NCBI GenBank assembly: GCA_046760905.1
Contig: JBHIFB010000115.1
Location: 1 to 10,329 of the forward strand
From: JBHIFB01 sp046760905
GTDB taxonomy: Bacteria; Gemmatimonadota; CAZMKB01
Direction of reading: 5' to 3'
Length of the DNA: 10,329 bases
Positions 7,622 to 10,329 of this stretch are shown here, piece after piece. The translations under genes were made by a program, and so were the position numbers. The notes under the pieces are model-generated. The model saw only the letters and a list, made by a program, of their open reading frames with translations. It had not been told where the DNA came from and did not search any database. The stretch's first letter is position 1. The number at the start of each line of letters is the position of its first letter.

Positions 7622-8497
7622 ATGAGGATGAATATACCAATTTCTCTTTCTCTGTTTATGATCTATGTGTTCAATCTGGCGTGGTCAGCCCAAGATGCTT
7701 TCCCTGCAGGCGAGGAAACACTCGGGGAGTTCTATGCCCGATATGAAGTGGACAACTGGCCTGGAAAGAATGGATATGTCGTGCCAGGTATCAAACTTGA
7801 CGCATTATTCACAAACGACAATCAACTCGTTGTGGATCATGAAACATGGATCGACATGGGCGGTGAAAGGGTTGTGATGAGGCAGCTTACGACAGGTGAT
7901 AATCATCTTATTGTCAACATAGCAGTGGCTCGAACGTGTGAGACAGCTCATCAGATATTGTTTTCACATCTTGTGAGGCCAAAATCCATGCAACCATTTG
8001 AACCGCCTGCACTTCCATACGGGGAGGTCAGAATCACTGACATCGGGGATGTTTGTTTTGGTCTCCCTCAGCAGGAAAAGGAAACATTCCACAGCATAGA
8101 GTTTGTCAGAAACAATATCGTAATTCTTCTCAGAACGAAACTCGATACCACGATGGATGCGAGAAGCATAGCAAAAGCTATTGACGAAGTAATCCTGGAA
8201 CAGCCTGTATACCCAAATTGGAGGAGCTCTGGACTCTGGATCTCAATCGACAGATTCGAGATCACAAATGTTAATGTCAAATCTGGCTCCACAATACCCA
8301 TAATCTTATCTGTCACTGATCCAATGAATGAGTCGTTCATCAAAGCCTGGGAGTTATCAGCAGGCGGTATCCTGGAAGAAGATGGGAAGATATCCTACTA
8401 TGCAGAAGGGTCAGGACGACAGACAATTACTCTCCTCGTCGCCAATCAATCTGGTCTTGCGGCAAGTGCTCAGATCGAGCTTGTGGTAATGAAGTAA
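7622..8497 (+). CDS. Secreted protein of unknown function with C-terminal Ig-like domain
   Basis: A 291-residue protein. Residues 1-23 are a signal peptide (MRMNIPISLSLFMIYVFNLA, cleavage after WSA). The middle part (about 35-195) includes GDVCFG (142-147), SIEFVRNNIVILLRTKLD (158-175) and then IAKAIDEVI (183-191); the pattern 'beta strand with F-V-R-N-N, then a helix with A..ID' looks like a compact alpha/beta domain seen in other secreted proteins, but I cannot name it. Residues about 210-291 form an Ig/PKD-like beta-sandwich: KAWELSAGGILEEDGKISYY, then SGRQTITLLVANQSGLAASA and a final ELVVMK strand. Three Cys-poor stretches and no catalytic motif argue for a binding or structural role. It is translated from its own strong ribosome site immediately after the transglutaminase-like gene and shares its promoter, so the two products probably act together outside the cell (inference). 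Confidence 0.82.
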   Translation: MRMNIPISLSLFMIYVFNLAWSAQDAFPAGEETLGEFYARYEVDNWPGKNGYVVPGIKLDALFTNDNQLVVDHETWIDMGGERVVMRQLTTGDNHLIVNIAVARTCETAHQILFSHLVRPKSMQPFEPPALPYGEVRITDIGDVCFGLPQQEKETFHSIEFVRNNIVILLRTKLDTTMDARSIAKAIDEVILEQPVYPNWRSSGLWISIDRFEITNVNVKSGSTIPIILSVTDPMNESFIKAWELSAGGILEEDGKISYYAEGSGRQTITLLVANQSGLAASAQIELVVMK

Positions 8498-8561
8498 TCT
8501 GGTCGAGTTCTGCCTGCCTTTAGACAATGTATGCAGGTTACATAAAGGGCGAGAGGGACAC

Positions 8562-8588
8562 CTGGAAGGTTCCAGAAACTCCAGGAGT
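8562..8588. repeat. Two adjacent short palindromes
   Basis: CTGGAAGGTTCCAG (8562-8575, 6-base arms with a 2-base centre) is followed two bases later by ACTCCAGGAGT (8578-8588, 5-base arms around a central A). No T tract follows, so they are weak terminator candidates. They lie about 65 bases upstream of the -35 box of the peptidase promoter and could be operators. Confidence 0.45.
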
Positions 8589-8653
8589 CCGCTAAAGATA
8601 TTGAAATCCCAAACATCGTGGTGAAGGAAAACAGTCAGATCTCCAGAAAACAT

Positions 8654-8682
8654 TTGACACATCTTTATACTTAGGGTATAAT
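8654..8682 (+). promoter_or_regulatory. Perfect consensus promoter of the M28 peptidase gene
   Basis: TTGACA (8654-8659), a 17-base spacer and TATAAT (8677-8682), again 12 of 12. Transcription should start near 8690, leaving a leader of about 73 bases. The core from GGG before the -10 to TGAG after it matches the promoter at 5999 at 16 of 18 positions. Confidence 0.88.
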
Positions 8683-8746
8683 CAATCTGAGGAGAAATAG
8701 AGTTACAAGGAAGTAAAGATTACTTACACTCTGTAGGATTTTAAGC

Positions 8747-8754
8747 AGGGAGGA
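8747..8754 (+). promoter_or_regulatory. Shine-Dalgarno site of the M28 peptidase gene
   Basis: AGGGAGGA, about 9 bases before ATG 8763; it supports that start. Confidence 0.7.
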
Positions 8755-8762
8755 AACTGAGA

Positions 8763-10329
8763 ATGAATTCGAGAGCAGTGACTCTTTCTATCGGCGTGCT
8801 ATTGATTGGTGTGGCTATTTCGGTCATCGCATCTGACATCGGCTACAGCACTGATCCGCCGGATGGACCCTTCAAAGATGACCATGCAAGTTTTGACCGT
8901 GGTTTTACTTATAGCGGGGACCTGTTAACGACTCGCTATCGAATCCCACAAGTTGAGCCCGGCCGCAGGCTGGTTCTTTTCAATGAAGATCTCATTGAAT
9001 TGATCGAACAGATTGTCGACGAAACTGCTGAAGTGTATATCCAGAATCTCACAAGTTTTGGACCTCGTGTGACCGGTACGCCAGCCTGTGACAATGCAGG
9101 AGACTATATCTATGACGAGTTCGCTGATATGGGTCTTGATGTTCGTTATCACAGCTGGTCATACGGCGGTTACTCGGGCAACAATATAGAGGCGACGTTG
9201 CAGGGTGAGAGTCCCTCAAGCGACTCCATTTTTGTTGTCTGCGGTCATTATGACAGTGTATCAGGCAGCCCCGGGGCAGACGATAATGGCAGTGGTACTG
9301 CCGCTGCGATGGTTTGTGCGGAGGTCATGAGCCAGTATGCATTCAATCACACCGTTCGTTTCGTCGCTTTCTCCGGTGAGGAGCAGGGTTTGCTGGGTAG
9401 TCACGTTTATGTTCAGGAGGCGTATAATAACGGCGACAATATAGTAGCCGCGCTCAATGCAGATATGATAGGGTATGCCGAGAGCGAGTATGACAGAACT
9501 CATGTTAAGCTCTATCATGATGATGCTTCGTACTGGATAGTGGACTTCACCGACAATGTCGCTCAGGAGTATAACGAGTACATTAATCTCGATGTGGTCC
9601 CAAGTGGTTTCTCATGGGGGAGTGACCATGTAAGCTTCTGGGATTTCGGTTACGATGCTGTGTTTTATCATGAGTGGCATTTCAATCCTTACTATCATTC
9701 GTCAGGTGATGTGATAGGGAACATGGATCTTACCTATGAGAAGAGGGTTTGCAGGCTAATTATGGCAACGCTTGCGGAGCTGGCCGGGCTGGCACCGCTT
9801 GGTCACATCGAGGGTTATGTGACCGATGCAAACACCGGGGATCCTCTGCCTGCAACAGTCATCGTCATCGGGGCAAACAAGGAAGCTCATACCGACTCCA
9901 CCGGTTACTATTCACTCTCGGTTTTTGACGACACAACCTATACCGTGGAGGCGAGCTCTTATGGTTACCTTCCTCTGGAACAGGAGGCTTATGTTCCTCC
10001 TGACAGTGGAGTCTGGCTTGATTTCGCACTTGAAGAGGCTCAGTCGGGTACAATCGAGGGAACTGTCCGCAGCGCACTCGACGGTCAACCGCTCGAAGGT
10101 GTCGAAGTGACTGTGCTGAATACTCCGCTCGAACCGGAATACACCGATGAGAACGGCTATTTTTCCTTTACAATTCCTGGTGGGGCGACCTACCAGGTTC
10201 AAGCGGTTCTTCCGACCTGGGTCGGCGAGACGCAGTCTGTATATGTCGAAGAGAATGGAGTGGTAGTTCTCTCCTTTGCCCTTGGTCTGGCCGAGAGTTT
10301 CGAGGACGACGACGGGGGATACACGGGCC
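8763..10329 (+). CDS. Secreted M28 family zinc aminopeptidase with two carboxypeptidase-regulatory-like domains (3' end outside window)
   Basis: The frame is open from ATG 8763 to the window end (522 complete codons, no stop). Residues 1-23 are a signal peptide (cleavage around VIA-SD). Residues about 75-345 are an M28 di-zinc peptidase: GHYDS with His162 and Asp164, GADDNGSG with bridging Asp174, FSGEEQG with Glu206 and Glu207, NADMIGY with Asp234, SDH with His289, and HEWHFNPYYHSSGD with His312. These are the Aeromonas aminopeptidase-type ligands in order, so the enzyme should be active on peptide N-termini outside the cell. Two CarboxypepD_reg/CNA-B-like domains follow, at about 347-425 (HIEGYVTDANTGDPLPA, then DSTGYYSLSV) and 429-508 (TIEGTVRSALDGQPLEG, then DENGYFSFTI). 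The last residues, ESFEDDDGGYTG, look like the beginning of another extracellular domain. It has its own promoter. Confidence 0.93.
   Translation, partial: MNSRAVTLSIGVLLIGVAISVIASDIGYSTDPPDGPFKDDHASFDRGFTYSGDLLTTRYRIPQVEPGRRLVLFNEDLIELIEQIVDETAEVYIQNLTSFGPRVTGTPACDNAGDYIYDEFADMGLDVRYHSWSYGGYSGNNIEATLQGESPSSDSIFVVCGHYDSVSGSPGADDNGSGTAAAMVCAEVMSQYAFNHTVRFVAFSGEEQGLLGSHVYVQEAYNNGDNIVAALNADMIGYAESEYDRTHVKLYHDDASYWIVDFTDNVAQEYNEYINLDVVPSGFSWGSDHVSFWDFGYDAVFYHEWHFNPYYHSSGDVIGNMDLTYEKRVCRLIMATLAELAGLAPLGHIEGYVTDANTGDPLPATVIVIGANKEAHTDSTGYYSLSVFDDTTYTVEASSYGYLPLEQEAYVPPDSGVWLDFALEEAQSGTIEGTVRSALDGQPLEGVEVTVLNTPLEPEYTDENGYFSFTIPGGATYQVQAVLPTWVGETQSVYVEENGVVVLSFALGLAESFEDDDGGYTG

Overview
The window comes from a bacterium with a large secretome, close to half G+C by eye. 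Four of its five long proteins have N-terminal signal peptides, and a fifth long secreted one (an M28 peptidase) runs off the right edge; the only clearly cytoplasmic product is a large kinase/ATPase. The esterase ends in the 'NFPNPFNPSTTI ... GRLVRTL ... W.G.D..G..V.SGIYFY' module (FlgD-Ig-like / type A sorting domain) typical of the FCB superphylum and neighbouring candidate phyla. Strong AGGAGG ribosome binding sites and two perfect TTGACA-17-TATAAT promoters argue against Bacteroidota proper, which usually have weak Shine-Dalgarno sites and a different promoter consensus. A lineage such as Zixibacteria, KSB1, Latescibacteria or Eisenbacteria is a reasonable guess, not a demonstration.

Layout, left to right. 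(1) 198-1493, + strand: secreted alpha/beta-hydrolase esterase with the sorting-type C-terminus. (2) 1494-1847: gene-poor, with one doubtful 43-55 codon ORF. (3) 1848-2402, +: small secreted protein of unknown function, ending at a strong bidirectional terminator (2446-2474). (4) 2532-5867, - strand: 1111-residue Ser/Thr kinase fused to an AAA ATPase and a TPR-like helical region. (5) 5868-6083: divergent promoter region with nested inverted repeats that touch both -35 boxes. (6) 6084-7607 and 7622-8497, +: two-gene operon encoding a secreted transglutaminase-like protein (visible Cys/His/Asp triad) and a secreted protein with a C-terminal Ig-like domain. (7) 8498-8762: intergenic stretch with two adjacent palindromes and a second perfect promoter. 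(8) 8763 to the end, +: secreted M28 zinc aminopeptidase with two carboxypeptidase-regulatory-like (CNA-B-type) domains, cut by the window.

How they may work together (inference): the window mixes extracellular hydrolases and modifying enzymes (esterase, transglutaminase-like enzyme, aminopeptidase) with one intracellular signalling ATPase. The promoters of the transglutaminase-like operon and of the peptidase share 27 of 38 positions including the flanks of the -10 box, so these two units may be co-expressed. The kinase is divergent from the operon and shares a dyad-rich control region with it. No CRISPR array, tRNA, rRNA, transposase or phage gene was seen.
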